Shown here in pieces: positions 36,869 to 45,347 of a DNA stretch of 64,000 nucleotides. Under the pieces are notes generated by a model. It was not told the DNA's origin and ran no database searches. It saw only the letters and a list, made by a program, of their open reading frames with translations. The DNA is from Staphylococcus roterodami (GTDB lineage Bacteria; Bacillota; Bacilli; Staphylococcales; Staphylococcaceae): assembly GCA_022493055.1 (NCBI GenBank), contig CP092781.1:372001-436000 (forward strand), given 5' to 3'. Position numbers and translations under genes: made by a program. Within the stretch, counting starts at the first letter, position 1. The number at the start of each line of letters is the position of its first letter.

Positions 36869-37104
36869 TCCATTTTTAAATGTTGAACTTCTTTGCGTAA
36901 TTTTATTAACTCTTTTTCATCACTTTTTAAATTATCTTGATGATTGAAGGATCCAGTATTTTGGTATTGTTTTATCGAATTTGAGAAAATTGAGGGTTTT
37001 AAATCATACTCGCGTATAATTTCATTCTTAAGCTTACCATTTTCATATAATCTAACCACTTGTAACTTAAACTCTGAACTAAATGTTCTTCTTTCTCTTG
37101 TCAT
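36869..37104 (-). pseudogene. IS3-family transposase OrfA, truncated
   Basis: MTRERRTFSSEFKLQVVRLY with HTH region NEIIREYDLKPSIFSNSIKQY, followed by the Leu-rich coiled coil KELIKLRKEVQHLKME, then broken at the SaPI remnant. No OrfB. The upstream end (37115-37174) is shared with a relic at 13351. Confidence 0.8.
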
Positions 37105-37114
37105 AATAAAATTG

Positions 37115-37174
37115 ACTACTTTCTTAATTTAACAATATCTATTCTCATGGGATTTGTTCAATTAAGTGTAGACG
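37115..37174. mobile_element. IS3-type element end
   Basis: Noncoding end of the truncated IS3 element, nearly identical in the run CAATTAAGTGTAGACG to 13395-13410. Confidence 0.55.
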
Positions 37175-37364
37175 ATTCACTGATACATCATAAGTACGTA
37201 AGGAATTTTGATCGTTCATTCTTATTGCTTTATGTTTTAGGAAATGTGCTATTGAAGGGTTTAAAGATGTTTGGAATTTCTTGGTTTCTTGACTTATATA
37301 GTTATGAAAGAGGGCGTGGTCCTTTATTAAATTTCTGAGATCAGAAATGCTATAAATAAAGTGA

Positions 37365-37517
37365 TTAAGATTTTTTGTTTTCATGTAATTTAAGAAATGG
37401 ATTTGTTTTTTGTGGGTTATTTTTAATTCTGTTCTGAAATGGTTTGAATTTTGCAGTTGCAAATATGATAGCTGCTTCTTTTGACAAAGTAATAGAACCT
37501 TTTTCTTCTGGTACCAT
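37365..37517 (-). CDS. small protein of unknown function (50 aa)
   Basis: ATG 37517 with a good AAGGAGTAAATATC site, 50 residues: acidic start (MVPEEKGSITLSKEAAIIFA) and a basic C-terminal half (KFKPFQNRIKNNPQKTNPF). A longer frame in another phase (37145-37462) overlaps but has no ribosome site. It may be complete, or the N-terminus of a frameshifted gene. Not recognised. Confidence 0.5.
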   Translation of the reverse strand: MVPEEKGSITLSKEAAIIFATAKFKPFQNRIKNNPQKTNPFLKLHENKKS

Positions 37518-37754
37518 GATATTTACTCCTTACGCAATTTGATTTAAAGTTTATAAAATAATTTTACTATACAACAGAAGTTGTGTAAATAGTTTCTTAT
37601 TGTTATCAAATAACTCTCTTAAAAGCGTTATGCAATGCCAAACAACACTAATGGGGTGTAAGTACTTCCCTGTGAATATTTTATTAGCATTATTTACATA
37701 CACGTTCTTTAATGTGAATTTTTAAAATTACAGTTTACATGTAACGTTGTGCAA

Positions 37755-37868
37755 TATATTCTGTATATAGAAGTGTAAAAACACAATTGGGTTGGTAGTC
37801 CCAATGCAGTTTTAAAACTGTCAGTAACCTTCTTCCTCGGGTCGTCCGTCATTTCTAATAAAACTAGA
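37755..37868 (+). promoter_or_regulatory. probable yjdF riboswitch leader
   Basis: The 120 bp before a YjdF-family gene holds paired and conserved-looking segments (TTGGGTTGGTAGTCCCAA; CAGTTTTAAAACTGTCAG; CTCGGGTCGTCCG) and then AACTAGAGGAGGG as ribosome site. YjdF genes are known to be controlled by the yjdF RNA motif, which binds azaaromatic compounds. I infer the class from gene and position; the fold should be checked with a covariance model. Confidence 0.55.
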
Positions 37869-37879
37869 GGAGGGATAGC

Positions 37880-38287
37880 ATGGAGCTATCTATTTTTTAC
37901 AATGGGCAATTTTTTGTAGCATTAGTAGAATATAAAATGGGAAATAAATCTAAATTTATCCAATACACATTTGGGAATGAACCTGATGATTTAGAGGTAT
38001 TAGATTTTATTCATCATCAATTAATGAAAAGTATTGATGATGTGCAAACTATTGTTTGTACTAAAAATATTTCAAGGAAAGTAAATCCGAAAAGGCTACA
38101 AAGACAAATTGCTAAGGAGCAAAAGAAACCTAAATACTCTACCCAAGCACAAATAGCTATTAAGAAAGAATTAGAACTAAAGAAAAAACAAAAACGGAAG
38201 CGCTATAAAGAAAAACGTGATGCATTTCAAAAAAGAAAAAGAGAAATTAAAAAGGTTAAAGCAAAAGAGAAGCATAAGGGGCATTAG
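37880..38287 (+). CDS. YjdF family protein (DUF2992)
   Basis: 135 aa. N-terminal beta domain (LSIFYNGQFFVALVEYKMGNKSK) typical of YjdF, then a long, strongly basic helical tail (KKELELKKKQKRKRYKEKRD and on to KAKEKHKGH). Family members are linked to response to azaaromatic or planar compounds because of their riboswitch; biochemical activity is unknown. Strong GAGGAGGG site. The following DUF523 gene is 46 bp away and probably co-transcribed. Confidence 0.8.
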   Translation: MELSIFYNGQFFVALVEYKMGNKSKFIQYTFGNEPDDLEVLDFIHHQLMKSIDDVQTIVCTKNISRKVNPKRLQRQIAKEQKKPKYSTQAQIAIKKELELKKKQKRKRYKEKRDAFQKRKREIKKVKAKEKHKGH

Positions 38288-38333
38288 CAATACGACAAAT
38301 AAATTAAAACAAAATGATTTATAGGTGGTTGGG

Positions 38334-38816
38334 ATGATTTTAATTAGTTCGTGTTTGATAGGCGATAATGTAAGATACGATGGTGGTAATCAATTGAATG
38401 TTAGATTGAAAAAATTAATAGACAGCGGAAAAGCTATTCACGCATGTCCAGAATTACTTGGTGGATTATTAATTCCTAGAGAACCTGCAGAAATTATTGG
38501 TGGCGATGGTTTTGATGTGTGGAATGACGCTGCAAAGGTTGTTACTATTTCGAACAAAGACGTAACTGACGATTATAAACATGGAGCAATAGTTACATTA
38601 AAAATCTTGAAAAAATATCAATGTGATACAGTTATTTTAAAAGCAAATAGCCCATCATGTGGATCACAAGAGATATATGATGGGAATTTTACAGGAAATA
38701 AGAAAAAGGGTGTAGGTGTGGCAACTGCTTTACTCATTAATGAAGGTATAAAAGTTTATGATGAAAATACGTTTTTTGACCAAAACATGATTGAAACGAT
38801 AGTACATGAAAAGTAA
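38334..38816 (+). CDS. DUF523 family protein
   Basis: 160 aa from ATG 38334 (AGGTGG site; a GTG nine bases earlier overlaps it). Shows the DUF523 pattern: SSCLIGDNVRYDGGNQLN at the start, HACPELLGGLLIPREPAEI, and ILKANSPSCGSQEIYDG with conserved Cys residues that could bind a metal or cluster. Related domains are associated with desulfidase-type chemistry (TudS), so a thio-group-removal role is possible but unproven. Downstream of yjdF. Confidence 0.8.
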   Translation: MILISSCLIGDNVRYDGGNQLNVRLKKLIDSGKAIHACPELLGGLLIPREPAEIIGGDGFDVWNDAAKVVTISNKDVTDDYKHGAIVTLKILKKYQCDTVILKANSPSCGSQEIYDGNFTGNKKKGVGVATALLINEGIKVYDENTFFDQNMIETIVHEK

Positions 38817-38941
38817 GGATTAAGAATATAAGCAATGGACTAATTTATTGAGTTGTGCTATTTCTTATGAAAATAATTTTAATTTTTTTTAATAATAGTT
38901 TGATTGTGATAATATATCAGTATAGATATTTTAGTTAACAG

Positions 38942-38996
38942 ACCCATGAAAGTAGAAACCCCACCATACGGGAATTTCGAAATCATGGGTTTTTTG
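38942..38996 (+). terminator. terminator or short RNA after DUF523 gene
   Basis: ACCCATGA (38942-38949) / TCATGGGT (38983-38990), perfect 8-bp stem around a 33-nt loop that holds a smaller CCCxxxCGGG helix, then T6. It lies 120 bp after the stop codon. No gene lies between 38817 and 39239. Confidence 0.65.
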
Positions 38997-39111
38997 TTTT
39001 AATGGATTGATGCAATAGATAAAGTAGCCATTCTAATATATGGAGTATTTATCAACTAAAAATTAAAACAGATATGAGTTTTCTTCATTAAATAATCTTT
39101 CTATAAGGAAA

Positions 39112-39137
39112 CAGAGGCAACGCTACTGTCACCTCTG
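39112..39137 (-). terminator. hairpin after DUF1304 gene
   Basis: CAGAGG / CCTCTG stem on the minus strand about 100 bp after the DUF1304 stop, followed by TTTCC. Moderate. Confidence 0.4.
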
Positions 39138-39239
39138 CTTGAAATAATTAGGATGAAATACTCTGAGTTTATGAACGTCAACACCCAAATCCTCCAAACC
39201 CTCCAAACCTCCGACTACATCTCCCACAAACACCAATAC

Positions 39240-39599
39240 TTACCAAAGCATTGAAATGAGTGCCAATACTGGCAACGTACCTTGTTTGAAAAAGATACTA
39301 ATATTGCTTGAAAGGCCACCATAAATAGCAACGCCAATGATATAGACTAAAATAGCAGCGCATAGTTCTTTTGGGTTACTACTGAAAAATAAACCGTATA
39401 ATAACAAAACGCCAATCAAACCGTTATATACGCCTTGATTCTTCAAAAGCAATTTAATATTTTTGTCTTTCAATTTACCAACGCTAATATTAAATGTTTC
39501 ACTTGTTTTTCTTGAAGTTGTTGTGAATGTTTCGAGATACATAATATAGAAAAACTCTATTGCCACAAATATGATTAAAATTGTTGAGATGATATTCAC
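39240..39599 (-). CDS. DUF1304 family membrane protein
   Basis: 119 aa, four membrane helices (IISTILIIFVAIEFFYIMYLE; NGLIGVLLLYGLFFS; AILVYIIGVAIYGGL; LPVLALISMLW), with the family stretch LLKNQGVYNGLIG. Function of the family unknown. It follows the NmrA-like gene by 18 bp on the same strand, so the two form an operon. Confidence 0.85.
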   Translation of the reverse strand: MNIISTILIIFVAIEFFYIMYLETFTTTSRKTSETFNISVGKLKDKNIKLLLKNQGVYNGLIGVLLLYGLFFSSNPKELCAAILVYIIGVAIYGGLSSNISIFFKQGTLPVLALISMLW

Positions 39600-39617
39600 T
39601 GTAACGCTCCTTTATTA

Positions 39618-40463
39618 TTAAATATTTTCTTGTAAAAATGATTGCAGTGTCTGTGGTTTATCATTAACTAATTGTTTGAAATCATTGGATTCTTGGTATA
39701 ATAATCCTCTTGCTCCTGCATCGTACATTGATGACAATAATGCACCAAAACCTTTAGGTTCATCGTACATTGCTGCAAATGTCTCTAAAGTAACGGGTTC
39801 ATATTTAATTTCAGTACCTGATGCCTCAGATAAAATAGCAGCAAGTTCCTTCATATCATAGCTATAGCCTGATAATAAATAGCGTTTGACCCAAGTATCT
39901 GGATTTTTAATAATAGCAATGACGCCTCTAGCTATATCATTTCTAGAAATATAATTGATGCGACCATCACCAGCAGGATAAATAAGTTTATGCATAGTCA
40001 TGAGTTCTGGCAAATATGATTTAAGAGGATCCATATACATCGCCATTCTGACATACGTATAATCAATGCCACTTGTTGCTAATAACCGTTCGGCATAACC
40101 GAAATAAGGGCTCATGTGGAATGGATTATTATGTTGATCCGCGTAAAAGCCTATGAAAATAATGTGAGATACACCACTTCGTTTTGCAGCATATACTAAA
40201 TTTTCTACTTCAGGAATACGTTTGAATGACGGGTGAATAATACTTGGGATAAATACCACGGTATCCATTCCTTTAAATGCCTCTACCATGCTTTCGGGAT
40301 TAAAATAATCTAATTGTCGGACAGAAACTTTTCCATGCCAATCATCTGGTACTTTCTCAATATTTCTAATGCCAATGTGAAAATGATCTATGTGATTATC
40401 AATGGCTTGCTTCGTAATATGTTTGCCTAAATTGCCTGTAGCTCCTGTTAGCATAATATTCAT
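39618..40463 (-). CDS. NmrA-like NAD(P)-binding oxidoreductase
   Basis: Atypical short-chain dehydrogenase fold. Rossmann motif MLTGATGNLGKHI at the N-terminus; GVSHIIFIGFYAD strand; Tyr-rich FGYAERLLATSGIDYTYVR. 281 aa from ATG 40463 (AGGAG nine bases before; the ATG at 40472 overlaps it). NmrA-like proteins often sense or use NADP(H), e.g. quinone reductases. Substrate unknown. Confidence 0.8.
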   Translation of the reverse strand: MNIMLTGATGNLGKHITKQAIDNHIDHFHIGIRNIEKVPDDWHGKVSVRQLDYFNPESMVEAFKGMDTVVFIPSIIHPSFKRIPEVENLVYAAKRSGVSHIIFIGFYADQHNNPFHMSPYFGYAERLLATSGIDYTYVRMAMYMDPLKSYLPELMTMHKLIYPAGDGRINYISRNDIARGVIAIIKNPDTWVKRYLLSGYSYDMKELAAILSEASGTEIKYEPVTLETFAAMYDEPKGFGALLSSMYDAGARGLLYQESNDFKQLVNDKPQTLQSFLQENI

Positions 40464-40814
40464 TTGTGTCATCTCCTAATATTGATATACATAACATAAT
40501 ACTTATTCGATGATTTTCAAAATATTTGATTTTATAAAAAATGTAGTCTGCATTTATGGTCATAATGTTTAGTAAATACTTAATATTGGAAACGCCGTAA
40601 TGACGCGTTTTAGTTGATGTGTATCACTAATATCTTTGAAAATTTTAATCAGGTACTACGACAATATGATGTCTGTTTTGTGTCTGAAAGTTTTACAGTT
40701 TTTAAAATTAAATTGGAATAAAGTATGAATGGTATAAAAATGAGTCTCGATGGATAAGAATTGATTAATAACAGTTAGCATTTTATTAATTACCTTAACA
40801 ATGATTCAAGTTTA

Positions 40815-40859
40815 GTTAAACGAGGTTTAATTGGAATGGCATATTGGCGCGAATATAAT
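40815..40859 (+). promoter_or_regulatory. ssl1 promoter with SaeR box
   Basis: SaeR-like repeat GTTAA-N6-TTTAA (40815-40830) 39 nt before TATAAT (40854-40859); palindrome ATTACGTAAT at 40877, 23 nt after the -10 start. The rest of 40464-40814 shows no gene. Confidence 0.8.
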
Positions 40860-40923
40860 GTGGGTAGATTGTTCATATTACGTAATTGAAAAATCAAATT
40901 TAAATAGATTGGGGCTTAAAATT

Positions 40924-41604
40924 ATGAAATTTAAAACAATAGCAAAAGCAAGTTTAGCATTGGGAATGTTAGCAACAGGTGTAGTTACGTCGAATACACA
41001 AGCAGTACAAGCGAAAACAGAAGTAAAACAACAAAGTGAAGCTGATTTAAAACTTTATTATAGTGGACCAAGTTTTGAACATAAAAAAGTTACTGGATTT
41101 AAATATACTGAAGATGGTAAGCATTATTTGGAAGTTACAGTAGGGCAACAACATTCTCGAATAACTTTACTAGAATCTGATAAAGACAAATTTAAAGAAG
41201 GAGAAAATTCTAATATAGATGTATTTGTCGTTAGAGAAGGTGCGGGAAGACAAGCAACAAATTACTCAATTGGTGGCGTTACAAAATCAAATAGTGTGCA
41301 GTATATTGATTATATCAATACGCCAATTTTAGAAATCAAGAAAGGTAATGAAGATGTACTTAAAGATTTTTACTACATTTCAAAAGAAGACATCTCATTA
41401 AAAGAACTTGATTATAGATTAAGAGAACGTGCGATTAAACAACACGGCTTGTATTCAAACGGTCTTAAACAAGGTCAAATTACAATTACAATGAAAGATG
41501 GTAAATCACATACAATCGATTTAAGTAAAAAACTTGAAAAAGAACGTATGGGCGAGTCTATCGATGGCAAACAAATACAAAAAATTCTAGTAGAAATTAA
41601 ATAG
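40924..41604 (+). CDS. ssl1: staphylococcal superantigen-like protein 1
   Basis: Secreted 226-aa SSL: signal peptide 1-30 (ends VQA), N-terminal OB-fold, C-terminal beta-grasp with superantigen signature LKELDYRLRERAIKQHGLY. The frame extends to 40831, but ATG 40924 follows GGGGCTTAAAATT and gives the usual length. SSL1 is reported to inhibit host matrix metalloproteases. First gene of the cluster; the promoter is SaeR-type and a terminator follows. Confidence 0.93.
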   Translation: MKFKTIAKASLALGMLATGVVTSNTQAVQAKTEVKQQSEADLKLYYSGPSFEHKKVTGFKYTEDGKHYLEVTVGQQHSRITLLESDKDKFKEGENSNIDVFVVREGAGRQATNYSIGGVTKSNSVQYIDYINTPILEIKKGNEDVLKDFYYISKEDISLKELDYRLRERAIKQHGLYSNGLKQGQITITMKDGKSHTIDLSKKLEKERMGESIDGKQIQKILVEIK

Positions 41605-41625
41605 TACCTGTTATAGAAATATATG

Positions 41626-41662
41626 GAAGTTAAGCGACACATCGTTGCTTAGCTTCTTTTTT
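41626..41662 (+). terminator. terminator of ssl1
   Basis: GAAGTTAAGC / GCTTAGCTTC, ten pairs with one wobble, then T6. Confidence 0.85.
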
Positions 41663-41748
41663 GAGGGGCAAAGTGACCAAACATACACACAAAAAAACGC
41701 ACTACTCATTATCTTTTACTTAATTAGCTTAATCATATTTTATGAATA

Positions 41749-41793
41749 GTTAAAAAAGGTTTAATGTGAATATCAGCATATAGCTCCTATAAT
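41749..41793 (+). promoter_or_regulatory. ssl2 promoter with SaeR box
   Basis: GTTAA-N6-TTTAA (41749-41764); TATAAT 41788-41793 (39-nt offset); GTTACGTAAT at 41811. Confidence 0.8.
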
Positions 41794-41856
41794 ATGGGTG
41801 TATGGTTCAAGTTACGTAATAAGACAATCGAACATAATAGATTGGAGCATACAACT

Positions 41857-42552
41857 ATGAAAATGAAATCAATTGCAAAAGTAAGTTTGGTATTAGGTAT
41901 TTTAGCAACAGGTGTAAACACTACAACGGAAAAACCAGTATATGCTGAAAAGAAACCTATTGTAATAAGTGAAAATAGTAAAAAATTAAAATCGTACTAT
42001 ACTCAACCAAGTATTGAATATAAAAATGTGACAGGTTATATCAGTTTCATTCAACCAAGTATTAAATTTATGAATTTCATAGATGGTAATACTGTTAATA
42101 ATCTTGCTTTAATTGGCAAAGACAAGCAACATTATCATACGGGTGTACATCGTAATCTTAATATATTTTACGTTAATGAGGATAAGAGATTTGAAGGTGC
42201 AAAGTACTCTATTGGTGGTATCACAAGTGCAAACGATAAAGCTGTCGACTTAATAGCAGAAGCAAGGGTCGTTAAAGAAGATCATACTGGTGAATATGAT
42301 TATGAATTTTTCCCATTTAAAATAGATAAAGAAGCAATGTCATTGAAAGAGCTTGATTTTAAATTAAGAAAATATCTTATTGATAATTATGGTCTTTACG
42401 GTGAAATGAGTAGAGGAACAATTACCGTCAAAAAGAAATACTATGGAAAGTATACATTTGAATTGGATAAAAAGTTACAAGAAGACCGTATGTCCGATGT
42501 TATCAATGTTACAGATATTGATAGAATTGAAATCAAAGTTATAAAAGCATAA
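41857..42552 (+). CDS. ssl2: staphylococcal superantigen-like protein 2
   Basis: 231 aa from ATG 41857 (after TTGGAGCATACAACT). Signal peptide ending VYA, OB-fold, then the beta-grasp signature [19 protein letters not shown]. Contains the SSL strand KYSIGGIT. Its host target is not well defined. Shares strongest similarity with ssl3 and ssl4 (TKPS/TQPS, RFMN/KFMN, IALVGKD/LALIGKD). Own promoter and terminator. Confidence 0.93.
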   Translation: MKMKSIAKVSLVLGILATGVNTTTEKPVYAEKKPIVISENSKKLKSYYTQPSIEYKNVTGYISFIQPSIKFMNFIDGNTVNNLALIGKDKQHYHTGVHRNLNIFYVNEDKRFEGAKYSIGGITSANDKAVDLIAEARVVKEDHTGEYDYEFFPFKIDKEAMSLKELDFKLRKYLIDNYGLYGEMSRGTITVKKKYYGKYTFELDKKLQEDRMSDVINVTDIDRIEIKVIKA

Positions 42553-42594
42553 CACACATACTTATTGTCGACATAATTTGAAATAGAAAAAAGA

Positions 42595-42634
42595 GAAGTT
42601 AAGTGATGACAATGCGTTGCTTAACTTCTTTTTT
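42595..42634 (+). terminator. terminator of ssl2
   Basis: GAAGTTAAG / CTTAACTTC perfect stem followed by T-run. Confidence 0.8.
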
Positions 42635-42732
42635 GAGCCTTAAAATCATTCAAACATAAATAGAATAGCTACATAAACCTCGGAAGTACTCATTATTTTT
42701 TGCTTAAATTACTTAATAATACTTCAAAAACT

Positions 42733-42777
42733 GTTAAACGGTGTTTAATGTGAATCTCTTAAACTGTCTTTTATAAT
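42733..42777 (+). promoter_or_regulatory. ssl3 promoter with SaeR box
   Basis: GTTAA-N6-TTTAA (42733-42748); TATAAT 42772-42777; ATTACGTAAT at 42795. Confidence 0.8.
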
Positions 42778-42840
42778 GAAGTTGTATGGTTCAAATTACG
42801 TAATAAAGCAATCGAATATAATGGATTGGAGCATACAACT

Positions 42841-43686
42841 ATGAAAATGACAACAATTGCTAAAGCAAGTTTAGCACTAGGACTTTTAACAACAGGAGTA
42901 ACGACAACTCAAGCAGCTAAAGCAGAAAAAGCACCAACTGCTAATCCCGAACAGGCGCCAAAAGCTAACGCAGAAAAAGCATCAACACCGACCTCAACTA
43001 ATATAAAAGCAACACAACCAACATCAACCGCAATTACACCATCTTCGTCTAATGTAGACACACCACAACCTCAATCGACAAACCCAGCAACACTGCCTAT
43101 AGAAATAAATCCTAAATATAAAGATTTAAGAGCATATTATACTAAACCAAGTTATGAATTCGAAAAACAATTTGGATTTATGCTGAAACCATGGACGACG
43201 GTTAGGTTTATGAATGTTATTCCTAATTGGTTCATTTATAAAATAGCTTTAGTTGGAAAAGATGATAAAAAATATAAAGATGGACCTTACGATAATATCG
43301 ATGTATTTATCGTATTAGAAGACAATAAATATCAATTAAAAAAATATTCTGTCGGTGGTATCACGAAGACGAATAGTAAAAAAGTTGATCACAAAGCAGA
43401 ATTAAGCATTACTAAAGAAGATAATAAAGGCAAGATTTCAAGCGATGTTTCAGAATATAAGATTACTAAGGAAGAGGTTTCCTTGAAAGAACTTGATTTT
43501 AAATTGAGAAAACAACTTATTGAACAACATAATCTGTACGGTAACATTGGTTCAGGAACAATCGTTATTAAAATGAAAAACGGTGGGAAGTATACGTTTG
43601 AATTACACAAAAAACTACAAGAACATCGTATGGCAGACGTTATTGATGGCACTAATATTGATAAAATTGAAGTGAATATTAAATAA
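42841..43686 (+). CDS. ssl3: staphylococcal superantigen-like protein 3
   Basis: 281 aa. After the signal peptide (ends AKA) there is a Pro/Ala/Thr/Gln-rich low-complexity segment (residues 30-95: NPEQAPKANAEKAS..., TPSSSNVDTPQP). This is shorter than in many ssl3 alleles. Then come the OB-fold and beta-grasp ([19 protein letters not shown]). SSL3 is known to bind TLR2 and block lipoprotein sensing. The C-terminal 200 residues are very close to ssl4, so allele calling between 3 and 4 rests on order. Confidence 0.88.
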   Translation: MKMTTIAKASLALGLLTTGVTTTQAAKAEKAPTANPEQAPKANAEKASTPTSTNIKATQPTSTAITPSSSNVDTPQPQSTNPATLPIEINPKYKDLRAYYTKPSYEFEKQFGFMLKPWTTVRFMNVIPNWFIYKIALVGKDDKKYKDGPYDNIDVFIVLEDNKYQLKKYSVGGITKTNSKKVDHKAELSITKEDNKGKISSDVSEYKITKEEVSLKELDFKLRKQLIEQHNLYGNIGSGTIVIKMKNGGKYTFELHKKLQEHRMADVIDGTNIDKIEVNIK

Positions 43687-43725
43687 TCGTGATGGATTCT
43701 AAATAGAAGCTGTCATCGGTAAAAC

Positions 43726-43769
43726 AAGAAGTTAAGTGACAACGGCCTACATGTTGCTTAGCTTCTTTT
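43726..43769 (+). terminator. terminator of ssl3
   Basis: AAGAAGTTAAG / CTTAGCTTCTT stem, one wobble, short T-run. Confidence 0.75.
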
Positions 43770-43926
43770 ATTATGCACAATGGTGTAAGAAAACGAATAT
43801 ACTCTTGTTTGTAAAAGTGACATGGCTTAAAAGTGACGAAACCTCAAATGTGCCAAGTGTTGAATCACATCAAAATCAATTTTATTTAACGAACATTATG
43901 GATTTCTTAACGATGATTCAAATAAA

Positions 43927-43971
43927 GTTAAACAAGGTTTAATGTTAATGGAGCAATACGCCAACTATAAT
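43927..43971 (+). promoter_or_regulatory. ssl4 promoter with SaeR box
   Basis: GTTAA-N6-TTTAA (43927-43942); TATAAT 43966-43971; AGAACGTAAT at 43989, the least palindromic copy. Confidence 0.78.
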
Positions 43972-44035
43972 AAAGCTGTATGATTCAAAGAACGTAATCG
44001 AACAAATCTAATAATTACGATTGGAGCATACAACT

Positions 44036-44983
44036 ATGAAAATGACAACAATTGCGAAAACAAGTTTAGCACTAGGCCTTTTAACAACGGGCGTAATCAC
44101 AACGACAACGCAAGCAGCAAACGCGACAACACCATCCTCAACTAAAATAGAAGCACCACAACTAGCAACAAACGCGACAACATCGCCGTCAACTAAAACA
44201 GAGCAGACGCCTAAAGCTAACGCAGAAAATGTACTAGCTACTAATCCCGAACAGTCGCCTAAGGCTAACGCAGAAAAAGCGACAACACCATCCTCAACTG
44301 ATATAAAAACACCGCAATCAAAACCAAACGCAACAACACCGCCTTCAATTAAAGTGGAAACACCACAATCTCCAAATACAAAACAAGTACCAATAGAAAT
44401 AAACCCTAAATATAAAGATTTAAGAGCGTATTATACGAAACCAAGTTTAGAATTTAAAAACGAGATTGGTATTATTTTAAAAAAATGGACGACAATAAGA
44501 TTTATGAATATTGTTCCAGATTATTTCATATATAAAATAGCTTTAGTTGGAAAAGACGATAAGAAATATGGTGAAGGAGTGCATAGGCATGTCGATGTAT
44601 TTGTCATTTTAGAAGAAAAAAATAAATATGGAGTGGAAAGATACTCGGTCGGTGGTATCACGAAGGCTAATAGTAAAAAAGTTGATCACAAGGCAGGAAT
44701 AAGAATTACTAAAGAAGATAATAAAGGTACAATCTCACATGATGTTTCAGAATACAATATTACTAAAGAAGAGATTTCCTTGAAAGAACTTGATTTTAAA
44801 TTGAGAAAACAACTTATTGAAAAAAATAATCTGTACGCAAATGTTGGTTCAGGAACAATTGTTATTAAAATGAAAAACGGTGGAAAGTACACATTTGAAT
44901 TACACAAAAAACTACAAGAACATCGCATGGCAGACGTCATAGATGGCACTAATATTGATAGTATTGAAGTGAATATAAAATAA
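44036..44983 (+). CDS. ssl4: staphylococcal superantigen-like protein 4
   Basis: 315 aa. Signal peptide, then about 95 residues of degenerate tandem repeats (TPSSTKIEAPQLATNATT; NPEQSPKANAEKATTPSSTD; TPPSIKVETPQS), followed by OB-fold and beta-grasp with [22 protein letters not shown]4 binds sialylated glycans and weakly inhibits TLR2 (family knowledge). The repeat segment at 44120-44390 is prone to length change. From about 43130/44400 onward nearly parallel to ssl3. Confidence 0.88.
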   Translation: MKMTTIAKTSLALGLLTTGVITTTTQAANATTPSSTKIEAPQLATNATTSPSTKTEQTPKANAENVLATNPEQSPKANAEKATTPSSTDIKTPQSKPNATTPPSIKVETPQSPNTKQVPIEINPKYKDLRAYYTKPSLEFKNEIGIILKKWTTIRFMNIVPDYFIYKIALVGKDDKKYGEGVHRHVDVFVILEEKNKYGVERYSVGGITKANSKKVDHKAGIRITKEDNKGTISHDVSEYNITKEEISLKELDFKLRKQLIEKNNLYANVGSGTIVIKMKNGGKYTFELHKKLQEHRMADVIDGTNIDSIEVNIK

Positions 44984-45022
44984 TCATGACGTTCTCAAAA
45001 TAGAACCTGTCATCGATAAAAA

Positions 45023-45066
45023 AAGAAGTTAAACGACAACGGCCTATATGTTGCTTAGCTTCTTTT
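45023..45066 (+). terminator. terminator of ssl4
   Basis: AAGAAGTTAA ... TTGCTTAGCTTCTTTT; imperfect stem, T4. Confidence 0.7.
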
Positions 45067-45238
45067 GCTACGTTCAATAAAATGAGAACCTGAATATTCG
45101 ATGGGGCCAAATATGACATGCTTGTGTCCTAAATGTGTCGTAAAACCCCTATATATCTAGTGTTAAAGCACAACGGGATTATTTTTATTTAACGAACATT
45201 ATAGATTCCTTAATTTACTTAACGATGATTCAATGATA

Positions 45239-45283
45239 GTTAAATAAGGATTAATATGAATGGCCAAATGCGCCAGCTATAAT
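45239..45283 (+). promoter_or_regulatory. ssl5 promoter with SaeR box
   Basis: GTTAA-N6-ATTAA (45239-45254); TATAAT 45278-45283; TAGACGTAAG at 45301 (weak palindrome). Confidence 0.75.
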
Positions 45284-45347
45284 AAAACTGTATGATTCAA
45301 TAGACGTAAGCGAACAAATCTAATAATTACGAATGGAGCATACAACA

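Noticed and set aside
37145..37462. 105-codon minus-strand frame
   Set aside because: No ribosome site, and its composition is that of a shifted frame; the 50-codon frame at 37365-37517 has the proper site.
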